The translations under genes were made by a program, and so were the position numbers. The notes beneath the pieces are model-generated. The model was not told where the DNA came from. It worked only from the letters and a program-made list of their open reading frames with translations, and ran no database searches. A DNA stretch of 64,000 nucleotides from Protula sp. h YS-2021 (taxonomy: Eukaryota > Annelida > Polychaeta > Sabellida > Serpulidae), in NCBI GenBank assembly GCA_949752745.1, contig OX457034.1, positions 6,339,625-6,403,624 on the forward strand, in the 5' to 3' direction. Shown here piece by piece: positions 21,378 through 32,640 of the stretch (within the stretch, counting starts at the first letter, position 1; the number at the start of each line of letters is the position of its first letter).

Positions 21378-22359
21378 AATTGGGTTACTGGTGCTTGAAA
21401 CTGAATGACTTCTGGGGCAGATCCGGGGACGGGGATCAAACAGGGCCAGCTTTTAACACAAAATTGAGCTTGACCAAACCGTCGACCCCCCCCCCGCCTC
21501 TTCCCGGGTGATATCCTGGATCCACCCCTAGATTTTCACACATCAATGCACGTTCACCGAGGTCAACGGCCAATGCTAATAGTCACTTAAATATTTACCA
21601 CAGTCTCAAATTTATAATACGATGATGCAAGTAAGTCTCCTCACAAACGCCAACTGCTTGGGCACCAAAATCACCAACACGCTGATATTCTTCACCACTT
21701 CACACTTTTAGCGTCCTTCACGATTGCCAAAGCGGTTTTTTTGTCCATTGCAGATGCCTGACTAGGCTGGTCGGCACGATGGCTGTAGGCGGATTGAAGC
21801 ACAATGGCCACTGGCTTCGTCCTGAAATACTTCCAGGATATCCACAGTCTTGTTTATCACTTCACTTTACACAAACCGCTAACAAATTTTTTATTTTAAC
21901 TAAACATTGAATTGAATTGAACTATTTCCTGCGGATATTTTCCTGTTTGTAAAACAAATAAATGTTCCGTGACAAATCGCAGGCCTTGTTTGTGACTAGG
22001 GGAACAATCTTCTCACCCTTAATCACAAAACGTTCCTCTTTCGCTTTCTTACGAGACCTGAACTATTTTTATTCAATGTAGACACGTGACCTGAGTGAGC
22101 GTGATAATCTGCACATATTTCTATTGATTATTGATCCATGACAACAAGCAAGAAATCTGGATGGTCTAAACCTGTAAACATTATAAAATACGAGCGGTAT
22201 CCTTTGGTTTGCTGCTCTGGGATGGATAGCAGTGTTTGGGGAGGGGAGTGGGATTCGAACAACCCAAATTTCAATACGCTCTCCTGGCCAAATATAATTT
22301 TACGGGTCAAATGTGATAACGAACAGAAGGAACTGCACTGCCACTCCACCCCCTCCCAC
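21378..22359 (-). other. Intron 4, no gene recognised
   Basis: Unique-looking AT-rich sequence with a short C9 tract near 21488. Confidence 0.5.
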
Positions 22360-22640
22360 ACACCCCCTCCCCCACACCACCCCTTGTGCCGCCCACAGCA
22401 TTGTGCACACTTCGCAGGTTGGATATGATCACACCCTCCTCCACACCACCCCCTGTGCTCACAGCATGGTGCACACTTCGCAGGTTGGATATGATCACAC
22501 CCTCCTCCACACCACCCCCTGTGCCCACAGCATTGTACACACTTCGCACGTTTGGTATGATCACACCCTCCTCCACACCACCCCCTGTGGCCACAGCATG
22601 GTGCACACTTCGCAGGTAGGATATGATCACCACTGAATTA
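22360..22640. repeat. ~67-bp tandem repeat, four units
   Basis: Units contain CACAGCATGGTGCACACTTC, GCAGGTTGGATATGATCACA and CCACACCACCCCCTGTG. The first is truncated or diverged, and the last ends at ATGATCACCACTG. Confidence 0.88.
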
Positions 22641-24224
22641 ACCCCCCCTTTCAATCCGCTCGCATTTCTCCTTCGCTTTTACATGCACCACACAGCGCCC
22701 CCTTCAGACAGAAAGATTGATCCCTAACGGGTTTACTTAAGTCTACACCGTCAAATAATCAATACCATTTGTAAATATGTTGGTCTAAAGACATTTTTAT
22801 TCGAGAACGCGTAATAAAATTATCATCAGACAAAAATACCTGGTCCTGGCAAAATCAAGTTTTATCCAATAATTTTTATCCTCAGCTTCCGTTGTTCCTG
22901 TTCCACAGCCTTTTTTCTTTCTTTTTTTTCCTTGTAATTATTTGATTTTCTTTGCCCACTCCGAAGCACAATTTTAGCTATGCGCTCTGTCCTGGGATAA
23001 CCTTGCTGAAAACACCGCATACAAAACACACCTACTGTGTATTTTTATCCAGCCGTGTAAATTCAATAGTAGTCTTTCGTCATTCTAACCTCTATTTTTG
23101 TTGGCAAAGTTGCCAGACTTTTTCACCTTTTAAAGACTGTATGTTATTTCATTCCATTGTCGACAGAACAGATATCTTCAGATATTGGATATATCCGACC
23201 GTTTTGCCAAACCCGTGCCAACCTGTCAGATATAACATAATAATTTGCTTATCAGCAACACTTGGTTAATAGTTTTAATTTTCCGCCTATAGTTATTTTC
23301 ACGAGTGTATGTGTTTAAAAAGGAGCTTCAAAAGGCAATCGCTTGTGTTCAACACGATAACGTTTGGTTTTCACATGTTCTTGTGACAAATTTAACTGCC
23401 AAATTTGTCGGTTTAAGAACCATTTAACTTGATGATCACGCATCAAAGTCTGACCTAAATAAAATATTAACACTTTTTCCTCCTGGTATTACTTATCTTC
23501 TTGGCTGGCTGTCAATCACCTGTAGTGATTATGACGTCACAAATGAGAATTGCACTTCTTGTGACGAACCTTACTTGGTGTTTTCAAAAACACTGGCCTA
23601 TCATGATAATGAACGGATAAGACTTGCTGATATGAAACGTATCACAACTTCCATATCCAAACAAATGCTGTCCCTTTGTAGCTTCCATACACTGACGTAA
23701 GGTTCGTGCTAGCTACCCTCTGTGGCAGCTGTCCTGATTTAAGTCATGTCAGCATTACCTCCAATTACAGCCACACACAAGAGACAAAGAACATGCACTC
23801 AAACGCTTCGACTGCATGTGTGTCATTCGGAACAGACGAGTGCTTGCCATAAAAAATAATGTAAACAATACACAGCCGCCATATAAATTTCAATAAACTT
23901 ACTTTCACAACAAACCTTCATATTCTCATTTTTCATGTTCTTAAAAGACAGAAGATGCACGCACTGAGCGTGAATGAATGAGGATTATTTCTCTTTGTGG
24001 CACAAGTGCACGTGCACTCGGCTGTACTCAAGGAAAATTACTGACATCACAATAGTAGCGGAACATGTCATTTGAACTGAAACCTGGTCAAACTCGTACT
24101 CGCACGTCCTGTTTCCTTTCCAACAAGAGAGGTTAAATGTTAATGCTTTGGAATCCGTCACCAAACAAAGGCGTATTGTGCAACATCAGAAAAACCCAAG
24201 GACATCTGTTTTAGAAGACATCTT
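22641..24224 (-). other. Intron 4, no gene recognised
   Basis: Unique-looking AT-rich sequence. The 105-codon ORF at 22952-23269 (+) has no recognisable domain. Confidence 0.5.
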
Positions 24225-24650
24225 GCCGAGGCCAGCTTCCGGTCGTATCCGGGGAGCTTCCCGCGTATTTTTGCTCAGCTATCTATGGTGCGGCGTCGTC
24301 GTGTCGTATCCGGGGAGCTTCCGGTCGTGTTTTTGCTCAGCTATCTGGGGCGTCGCGCAGTCAGGTCGAATCCGGGCAGCTTCCGCTCGTGTTTTTGTTC
24401 AGCTATCCGTGGCGCGGTGTCGTCAGGTCGATTCCCGGGAGCTTCCGCTCGTGTTTTTGATGATCCATGCCAGGCCCGGCGCAGTCAGGTCGTATCCGGG
24501 GAGCTTCCGGTCGTATTTTTGCTCATCTATTTATGGCGCGGTGTCGTCGGATCGTATCCGGGGAGCGTCCGGTCGTATTTTTGCTCATCTTTCTATGGCG
24601 CGGCGCAGTCAGGTCGTATCCGGGGAGCTTCCGGTCGTGTTTTTTCCTAC
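24225..24650. repeat. 62-bp tandem repeat
   Basis: About seven units (GTATCCGGGGAGCTTCCGGT, CGTATTTTTGCTCATCTAT, GGCGCGGCGCAGTCAGGTC). Three overlapping plus-strand ORFs are by-products. Confidence 0.9.
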
Positions 24651-24949
24651 CGACCTATTTTTGGCGTAGCTATTTCTTTCGTAAATTAGTGTTGTATTTT
24701 CAGTTTCTACATCCAGTCATCTGCCCTCATTTCCAGTAACCTATGACATACGAGCATCCAGGATACTCTGAATTGGGGGGGGGGGGGGGGGGGAGCTGCG
24801 TTCTTCTTCTGTTATGAAAGGAAGGTGAGTGGTGCAGGCTGCCCCAGAGGTCAGGGGGTTGCGCCCCCTCCCCTGATCCCACTGTAGCCATTTATCTTCC
24901 AAAAAACACCAGCACGCTTTCTTCTGAAAGAGCCAAAGACAAGTGCCAC

Positions 24950-25132
24950 ATCACAACATGTGACGAGGAAGCACGTCACAACATGTGAGCAGGAAGTACG
25001 TCACAACATGTGACCAGGAAGTACGTTACAACATGTGACCAGGAAGCACGTCACAACATGTGACCAGGAAGCACGTCACAACATGTGACCAGGAAGTACG
25101 TTACAACATGTGACCAGGAAGCACGTCATAAC
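24950..25132. repeat. 25-bp minisatellite
   Basis: Seven units of CACAACATGTGACCAGGAAG plus (T/C)ACGT, including ACATGT and GTGACC motifs. A G18-20 run lies upstream at about 24776-24794. Confidence 0.92.
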
Positions 25133-27329
25133 ACGGCACATTTTTTATCTTATTTTAAAGCCTTTTTCATTTTCTCACCATTCGCAACACAATTCTAGTA
25201 CCATGTTTTTTTTAATCCATCCTGTAATTCTTCCACGGAAACAAGCACATTTTTTCACAGAATTCTTAGAAAACATGAGACAGGGTGACGCATAAATACG
25301 CAGCAACATAAATGTCGCAAAGTAATTTCCCCTTGAAGTGAAGAACATATAAAAACGGCTTTCAATTGAAAACATTACCTAACATACAAACTGCAATCCG
25401 GTACCACTGAAATACTTGATCGCATCCTCCTCCGTGACGTACCACCCAGACATTAGTGACGTCCCAGGCACACACCACTACGCACGCCACACATCAGCAG
25501 GGTTGGCAATTCGCGGTCGCCGACGGGTGGACGCCCGCAAGAAAAAAAATACTCACCCGCTACAAATTTGCTCCAGCCCCGCGCCAAAGCGCGCGATTGT
25601 AGAACTTCTGTCGCAGAATTTTAGGCTCTGCAGGGCTTTTTATTTGACTTAAGGTGAACTTTTTAACACTTCTGTCTCTGTCTCTGTGTCTGTCAAGAGA
25701 TCTCCTTGCCCAACCAAACTCTTTACCTGCAAGACCAACCCCTCACTCCCAAACCAAAGTCATGCCCTATGAATTGTAATCACCTGAAGAGTATGCTGAA
25801 ATTAAAATGCTTCTACCCTTCACGAAACCATCAACATGGCTCCATACCGTATGCGCATTGCACCCCCTGCAACACCCCCCCCCCATCCCGCCAGAAACCT
25901 TCCTGCCTAGTCCATCCGAAATGTTGCCTGACGGGCAGGTCGGGCAGTCGTTCATGTAACGCCCTGCTCTGTAGTAGATGAATAAATACCACCTGTGAGA
26001 TTTGTGAAGGTAAGTCCACGGAATAAGTCGTTCGTGAAACATCGCTTGGTAACCCCCCCCCCCCCCGACCCTCCTCACCTCACCTCCTCACCTTCCTGGT
26101 ACCTACCAAACGTATAAAGTAAAGCTTCATAATCGAGGTTGTGTGTATGTATGGAGAGGGGGAGGAGGCGAGGACTCCCCGAGGTGTGGCCTTGTCATAA
26201 TGCTACGGCTTGAATTGATGTTGGTCGATGGCCGAGGCCTTTTTAACGATTCCGACTATAAAGTTTTACGCCTTATAAAAACAGTGTAATCGCAAGGACG
26301 ATGCTGTTATTTCTTTCCTGCCATTCGAATTTTTATCCCTCTCCACCTGAGCTTTGATTTAGCTTTTAATTGCAGCATCTGGCCTGTCTAGACGCGACGC
26401 GGTGTGTATTAGGGCCTGAGATCTTGTATTGCCTGGGCCACTGTAACAAATGATCGCTTTTCACGCTTTTTTGCTGAGCTACTTGAAACGATTGTTAACC
26501 GCCAAGTTCCCAGCGCACAAAGTTCATTTTCACTTTGAAAAGTCGCTTTCAAGTAACAGTCCATTTGCTTTGGTCTCCCCCATTTTCCACCCGTTTTCTT
26601 TTACGTTCGGTTCCGTTCCAGACTGCTCCTCCAAGGTAAACCACCGGAAGTCGTGTCTGTCCGTGATGAGTTGACCTTTACCATCAAGGTCGAAATCAAA
26701 CCTCCTTGACCTAAGAACTTTTTTTCTCGAAAAGCTAAAGCATTCAAAAGCAAACTTGGGAATTAACCCGCTTAGTGAGTGACACTGTGACTGCATTTCA
26801 AGTTCAAATACAACAGACCCAATGCAACCCATATACGGAATGACGTAACAGGATAAACAGACTGTGACCGCATGTCAAGGTCAACCACAACAGATTCAGC
26901 TGAGAAAAAAAAATAAGCAATTCATGAATGATATTTTCGTGAGTGCCGCTTGGTTCTGGCCAGTTGGTTCTTGAAGTAAAGTCTTCAGTTTGGTTGAACT
27001 AGCGCGCCTGAATACCCTGCCATATAACGCACACCTTCGCCACCTGGACCGTGACCTTGACAGTTTCATTGTTAAAGGTCACCAAGGATCTCTATCTCTG
27101 AAAGCGTTTGGACATGAGCGCCTGCTGACCTCAAAACCAAAAAATATTAACATTAAGTTCCAAAGAAATAGTCCACAGGGGTAGAGTCGGTCTTGTTGAC
27201 AAGAGGTGGGGCTTTACAAAAATAGGTGAAAAGTAGAACTCATCCCCCAACCCTCCCTGAGAAAATCCTGCTTCCGTTGATAATATGACAGTGACGGGAA
27301 AACAGGGAGGCTTTGCTCTTATTTTCACG
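25133..27329 (-). other. Intron 4, no gene recognised
   Basis: Mostly unique-looking. CGGGCAGGTCGGGCAGTCGT near 25932-25951 resembles a string near 11.97 kb. The sequence around 26.6-27.2 kb (GACCTTGACAGTTTCATTGT and similar) looks like a dispersed non-coding repeat, but its class cannot be named. Confidence 0.45.
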
Positions 27330-27905
27330 GAATCCGCCGTACAGGTGACCTGTCCTCCGTACAGGTGACCTGTCAATGCAGGTCACTACAGTATACAAGT
27401 CACACTGAGCCCTTTTCACGGTAGCCACGAAGCTCCGTACAGGTGACCTGTCCTCCGTACAGGTGATCTGTCAATACAGGTCACTACAGTATACAAGTCA
27501 CACTGAGCCCTTTTCACGGTAGCCACGAAGCTCCGTACAGGTGACCTGTCCTCCGTACAGGTGACCTGTCAATGCAGGTCACTACAGTATACAAGTCACA
27601 CTGAGCCCTTTTCACGGTAGCCACGAAGCTCCGTACAGGTGACCTGTCCTCCGTACAGGTGATCTGTCAATACAGGTCACTACAGTATACAAGTCACACT
27701 GAGCCCTTTTCACGGTAACCACGAAGCTCCGTACAGGTGACCTGTCCTTCGTACAGGTGACCTGTCAATACAGGTCACTACAGTATACAAGTCACACTGA
27801 GCCCTTTTCACGGTAGCCACGAAGCTCAGTACAGGTGACCTGTCCTTCGCACAGGTGACCTGTCAATGCAGGTCACTACAGTATACAAGTCACACGGAGC
27901 CCTTT
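27330..27905. repeat. 98-bp tandem repeat with paired ACAGGTGACCTGT motifs
   Basis: About six units at 98 bp (27429 to 27527 is one period). Each carries two CCGTACAGGTGACCTGTC copies, then AATGCAGGTCACTACAGTAT and CACTGAGCCCTTTTCACGG. ACAGGTGACCTGT is a near-perfect palindrome holding a CAGGTG E-box and AGGTGACCT. Confidence 0.92.
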
Positions 27906-28404
27906 TCATGGAATCCGCGAAGAATGCAAATCACAGTTTTTACGCTAACATCGCGTTTCCACTCGGTTGCAGCGGCACTGTTTCATTGAAAGCACTGAGA
28001 GCATGATTGCGTAAACATTAGTCCCAGATTACCCTTGATGTCTTCCTTTCTGTCCCAGGAAGACGGAAAGGGTCAGCTGGGACTGCGTCAGCCTGCGTAA
28101 TAGCTTACGTAATGGTTCCGCGGCCATGTTCTTATATCACAGTACGGCTCTAAGTTTGACCTCACACAAACAATCTCCGATGACCTACATAGCGAGACTT
28201 GATAGCGGCAGTAGACACATAAATCCTGTAGATGGAGGTAAGTAAATGGCAATAGAGACAAGAAGTAAACAACTTTCCTTCAGTCGAACAACAACAACAA
28301 CAACAACTAACCGTACTCGAAACCTTGTCTGTCTCCGGTCGTGAGCAGTCAAAAAAATGTCGTTCGGACCAAAATAGGCAACGCGACATCAGGGGATTCG
28401 CAAA
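27906..28404 (-). other. Intron 4, no gene recognised
   Basis: Unique-looking, with a short (CAA)n tract at about 28289-28306. Confidence 0.5.
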
Positions 28405-31400
28405 ACACCCTTCCCTTGTCTCTGGCAACACACCCTCCCCCAGCACTTGTCTCTGGTAACACCCTCCCCCAGTACTTGTCTCTGGCAACACCCTCCCCCA
28501 GCACTTGTCTCTGGTAACACCCTCCCCCAGCACTTGTCTCTGGTAACACCCTCCCCCAGCACTTGTCTCTGGTAACACACCCTCCCCCAGCACTTGTCTC
28601 TGGTCACACCCTCCCCCAGCACTTGTCTCTGGTAACACCCTCCCCCAGCACTTGTCTCTGGTAACACCCTCCCCCAGTACTTGTCTCTGGCAACACCCTC
28701 CCCCAGCACTTGTCTATGGTAACACCCTCCCCCAGCACTTGTCTCTGGCAACACACCCTCCCCCAGTACTTTCCTCTGGTAACACCCTCCCCCAGCACTT
28801 GTCTCTGGTAACACCCTCCCCCAGCACTTGTCTCTGGCAACACCCTCCCCCAGCACTTGTCTCTGGTAACACCCTCCCCCAGCACTTGTCTCTGGCAACA
28901 CACCCTCCTCCAGTACTTGTCTCTGGTAACACCCTCCCCCAGTACTTTCCTCTGGTAACACCCTCCCCCAGCACTTCTCTCTGGTAACACCCTCCCCCAG
29001 TACTTGTCTCTGGTAACACCCTCCCCCAGCACTTGTCTCTGGTAACACCCTCCCCCAGTACTTGTCTCTGGTAACACCCTCCCCCAGCACTTGTCTATGG
29101 TAACATCCTCCCCCAGTACTTGTCTCTGGCAACACACCCTCCCCCAGCACTTGTCTCTGGTAACACCCTCCCCCAGCACTTGTCTCTGGTAACACCCTCC
29201 CCCAGCACTTGTCTCTGGCAACACCCTCCCCCAGCACTTGTCTCTGGTAACACCCTCCCCCAGCACTTGTCTCTGGCAACACACCCTCCTCCAGTACTTG
29301 TCTCTGGTAACACCCTCCCCCAGTACTTTCCTCTGGTAACACCCTCCCCCAGCACTTGTCTCTGGTAACACCCTCCCCCAGCACTTGTCTCTGGCAACAC
29401 CCTCCCCCAGCACTTGTCTCTGGTAACACCCTCCCCCAGCACTTGTCTCTGGCAACACACCCTCCTCCAGTACTTGTCTCTGGTAACACCCTCCCCCAGC
29501 ACTTGTCTCTGGTAACACCCTCCCCCAGCACTTGTCTCTGGCAACACACCCTCCCCCAGCACTTGTCTCTGGTAACACCCTCCCCCAGCACTTGTCTCTG
29601 GTAACACCTCCCCCAGTACTTGTCTCTGGCAACACACCCTCCTCCAGTACTTGTCTCTGGTAACACCCTCCCCCAGCACTTGTCTATGGTAACATCCTCC
29701 CCCAGTACTTGTCTCTGGCAACACACCCTCCCCCAGCACTTGTCTATGGTAACACCCTCCCCCAGCACTTGTCTCTGGTAACACCCTCCCCCAGCACTTG
29801 TCTCTGGCAACACCTCCCCCAGCACTTGTCTCTGGTAACACCCTCCCCCAGCACTTGTCTCTGGCAACACACCCTCCCCCAGCACTTGTCTCTGGTAACA
29901 CCCTCCCCCAGCACTTGTCTCTGGTAACACCTCCCCCAGTACTTGTCTCTGGCAACACACCCTCCTCCAGTACTTGTCTCTGGTAACACCCTCCCCCAGC
30001 ACTTGTCTCTGGCAACACCCTCCCCCAGCACTTGTCTCTGGCAACACACCCTCCCCCAGCACTTGTCTCTGGTAACACCCTCCCCCAGCACTTGTCTCTG
30101 GTAACACCTCCCCCAGTACTTGTCTCTGGCAACACACCCTCCTCCAGTACTTGTCTCTGGTAACACCCTCCCCCAGCACTTGTCTCTGGCAACACCCTCC
30201 CCCAGTACTTGTCTCTGGCAACACACCCTCCTCCAGTACTTGTCTCTGGTAACACCCTCCCCCAGCACTTGTCTCTGGCAACACCTCCCCCAGTACTTGT
30301 CTCTGGTAACACCCTCCCCCAGCACTTGTCTGTGGCAACACCCTCCCCCAGTACTTGTCTCTGGTAACACACCCTCCTCCAGTACTTGTCTCTGGCAACA
30401 CACCCTCCCCCAGCACTTGTCTCTGGCAACACACCCTCCCCCAGTACTTGTCTCTGGCAACACCCCCTCCCCCAGTACTTGTCTCTGGTAACACCCTCCC
30501 CCAGCACTTGTCTCTGGTAACACCCTCCCCCAGCACTTGTCTCTGGTAACACCCTCCCCCAGTACTTTCCTCTGGTAACACCCTCCCCGTGTACTTGTCT
30601 CTGGTAACACCCTCCCCCAGCACTTGTCTATGGCAACATCCTCCCCCAGTACTTGTCTCTGGCAACACACCCTCCCCCAGCACTTGTCTCTGGTAACACC
30701 CTCCCCCAGTACTTGTCTCTGGTAACACCCTCCCCCAGCACTTGTCTCTGGTAACACCCTCCCCCAGCACTTGTCTCTGGCAACACACCCTCCCCCAGCA
30801 CTTGTCTCTGGTAACACCCTCCCCCAGCACTTGCCTCTGGTAACACCCTCCCCTAGCACTTGTCTCTGGTAACACCCTCACCCAGCACTTGCCTCTGGTA
30901 ACACCCTCCCCCAGTACTTGTCTCTGGCAACACACCCTCCCCCAGCACTTGTCTCTGGTAACACCCTCCCCCAGTACTTGTCTATGGTAACATCCTCCCC
31001 CAGTACTTGTCTCTGGCAACACACCCTCCCCCAGCACTTGTCTCTGGTAACACCCTCCCCCAGCACTTGCCTCTGGTAACACCCTCCCCCAGCACTTGTC
31101 TCTGGTAACACCCTCCCCGAGCACTTGCCTCTGGTAACACCCTCCCCCAGTACTTGTCTCTGGCAACACACCCTCCCCCAGCACTTGTCTCTGGTAACAC
31201 CCTCCCCAAGTACTTGTCTCTGGCAACACACCCTCCCCTAGCACTTGTCTCTGGTAACACCCTCCCCCAGCACTTGCCTCTGGTAACACCCTCCCCCAGT
31301 ACTTGTCTCTGGTAACACCCTCCCCCAGTACTTGTCTCTGGCAACACACCCTCCCCCAGCACTTGTCTCTGGTAACACCCTCCCCCAGTACTTGTCTCTG

Positions 31401-32640
31401 GCAACACACCCTCCCCTAGCACTTGTCTCTGGTAACACCCTCCCCCAGCACTTGCCTCTGGTAACACCCTCCCCCAGTACTTGTCTCTGGTAACACCCTC
31501 CCCCAGTACTTGTCTCTGGCAACACACCCTCCCCCAGCACTTGTCTCTGGTAACACCCTCCCCCAGTACTTGTCTCTGGTAACACCCTCCCCCAGTACTT
31601 GTCTCTGGCAACACACCCTCCCCCAGTACTTGTCTCTGGTAACATCCTCCCCCAGTACTTGTCTCTGGCAACACACCCTCCCCCAGCACTTGTCTCTGGT
31701 AACACCCTCCCCCAGCACTTGCCTCTGGTAACACCCTCCCCTAGCACTTGTCTCTGGTAACACCCTCCACCAGCACTTGCCTCTGGTAACACCCTCCCCC
31801 AGCACTTGTCTCTGGCAACACACCCTCCCCCAGCACTTGTCTCTGGTAACACCCTCCCCCAGTACTTGTCTCTGGCAACACACCCTCCCCTAGCACTTGT
31901 CTCTGGTAACACCCTCCCCCAGCACTTGCCTCTGGTAACACCCTCCCCTAGCACTTGTCTCTGGTAACACCCTCCCCCAGCACTTGCCTCTGGTAACACC
32001 CTCCCCCAGTACTTGTCTCTGGCAACACACCCTCCCCCAGCACTTGTCTCTGGTAACACCCTCCCCCAGTACTTGTCTCTGGCAACACACCCTCCCCTAG
32101 CACTTGTCTCTGGTAACACCCTCCCCCAGCACTTGCCTCTGGTAACACCCTCCCCCAGTACTTGTCTCTGGCAACACACCCTCCCCCAGCACTTGTCTCT
32201 GGTAACACCCTCCCCCAGTACTTGTCTCTGGCAACACACCCTCCCCCAGCACTTGCCTCTGGTAACACCCTCCCCCAGCACTTGTCTCTGGTAACACCCT
32301 CCCCCAGCACTTGTCTCTGGTAACACCTCCCCCAGTACTTGTCTCTGGCAACACACCCTCCTCCAGTACTTGTCTCTGGTAACACCCTCCCCCAGCACTT
32401 GTCTCTGGCAACACCCTCCCCCAGCACTTGTCTCTGGTAACACCCTCCCCCAGCACTTGTCTCTGGCAACACACCCTCCCCCAGCACTTGTCTCTGGTAA
32501 CACCCTCCCCCAGCACTTGTCTCTGGCAACACACCCTCCCCCAGCACTTGTCTCTGGTAACACCCTCCCCCAGCACTTGTCTATGGTAACATCCTCCTCA
32601 ACACCCCTCCCTCCCCCAGCACTTGTCTCTGGTGACATCC
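28405..32640. repeat. 4.2-kb 29/31-bp minisatellite
   Basis: About 140 units of two main lengths: 29 bp (ACACCCTCCCCCAGCACTTG then TCTCTGGTA) and 31 bp (ACACACCCTCCCCC…, ending GGCA). Site variants (CACTTG/TACTTG, TCTCT/CCTCT/TCTAT) recur in blocks, so multi-unit segments were copied together. The transcript strand is G-rich (GGGGGAGGG in each unit). The minus strand is open for 1006 codons in one frame with long ORFs in the others. None is a gene: the peptides follow from the unit length and the lack of stops. Confidence 0.97.

Noticed and set aside
24950..25132. CRISPR-like short regular repeat of 25 bp
   Set aside because: Units abut each other without spacers, so it is a minisatellite.
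28389..31409. 1006-codon minus-strand ORF
   Set aside because: It lies wholly in the 29/31-bp minisatellite. Other frames of the same strand are also open and the peptide is only the translated repeat.
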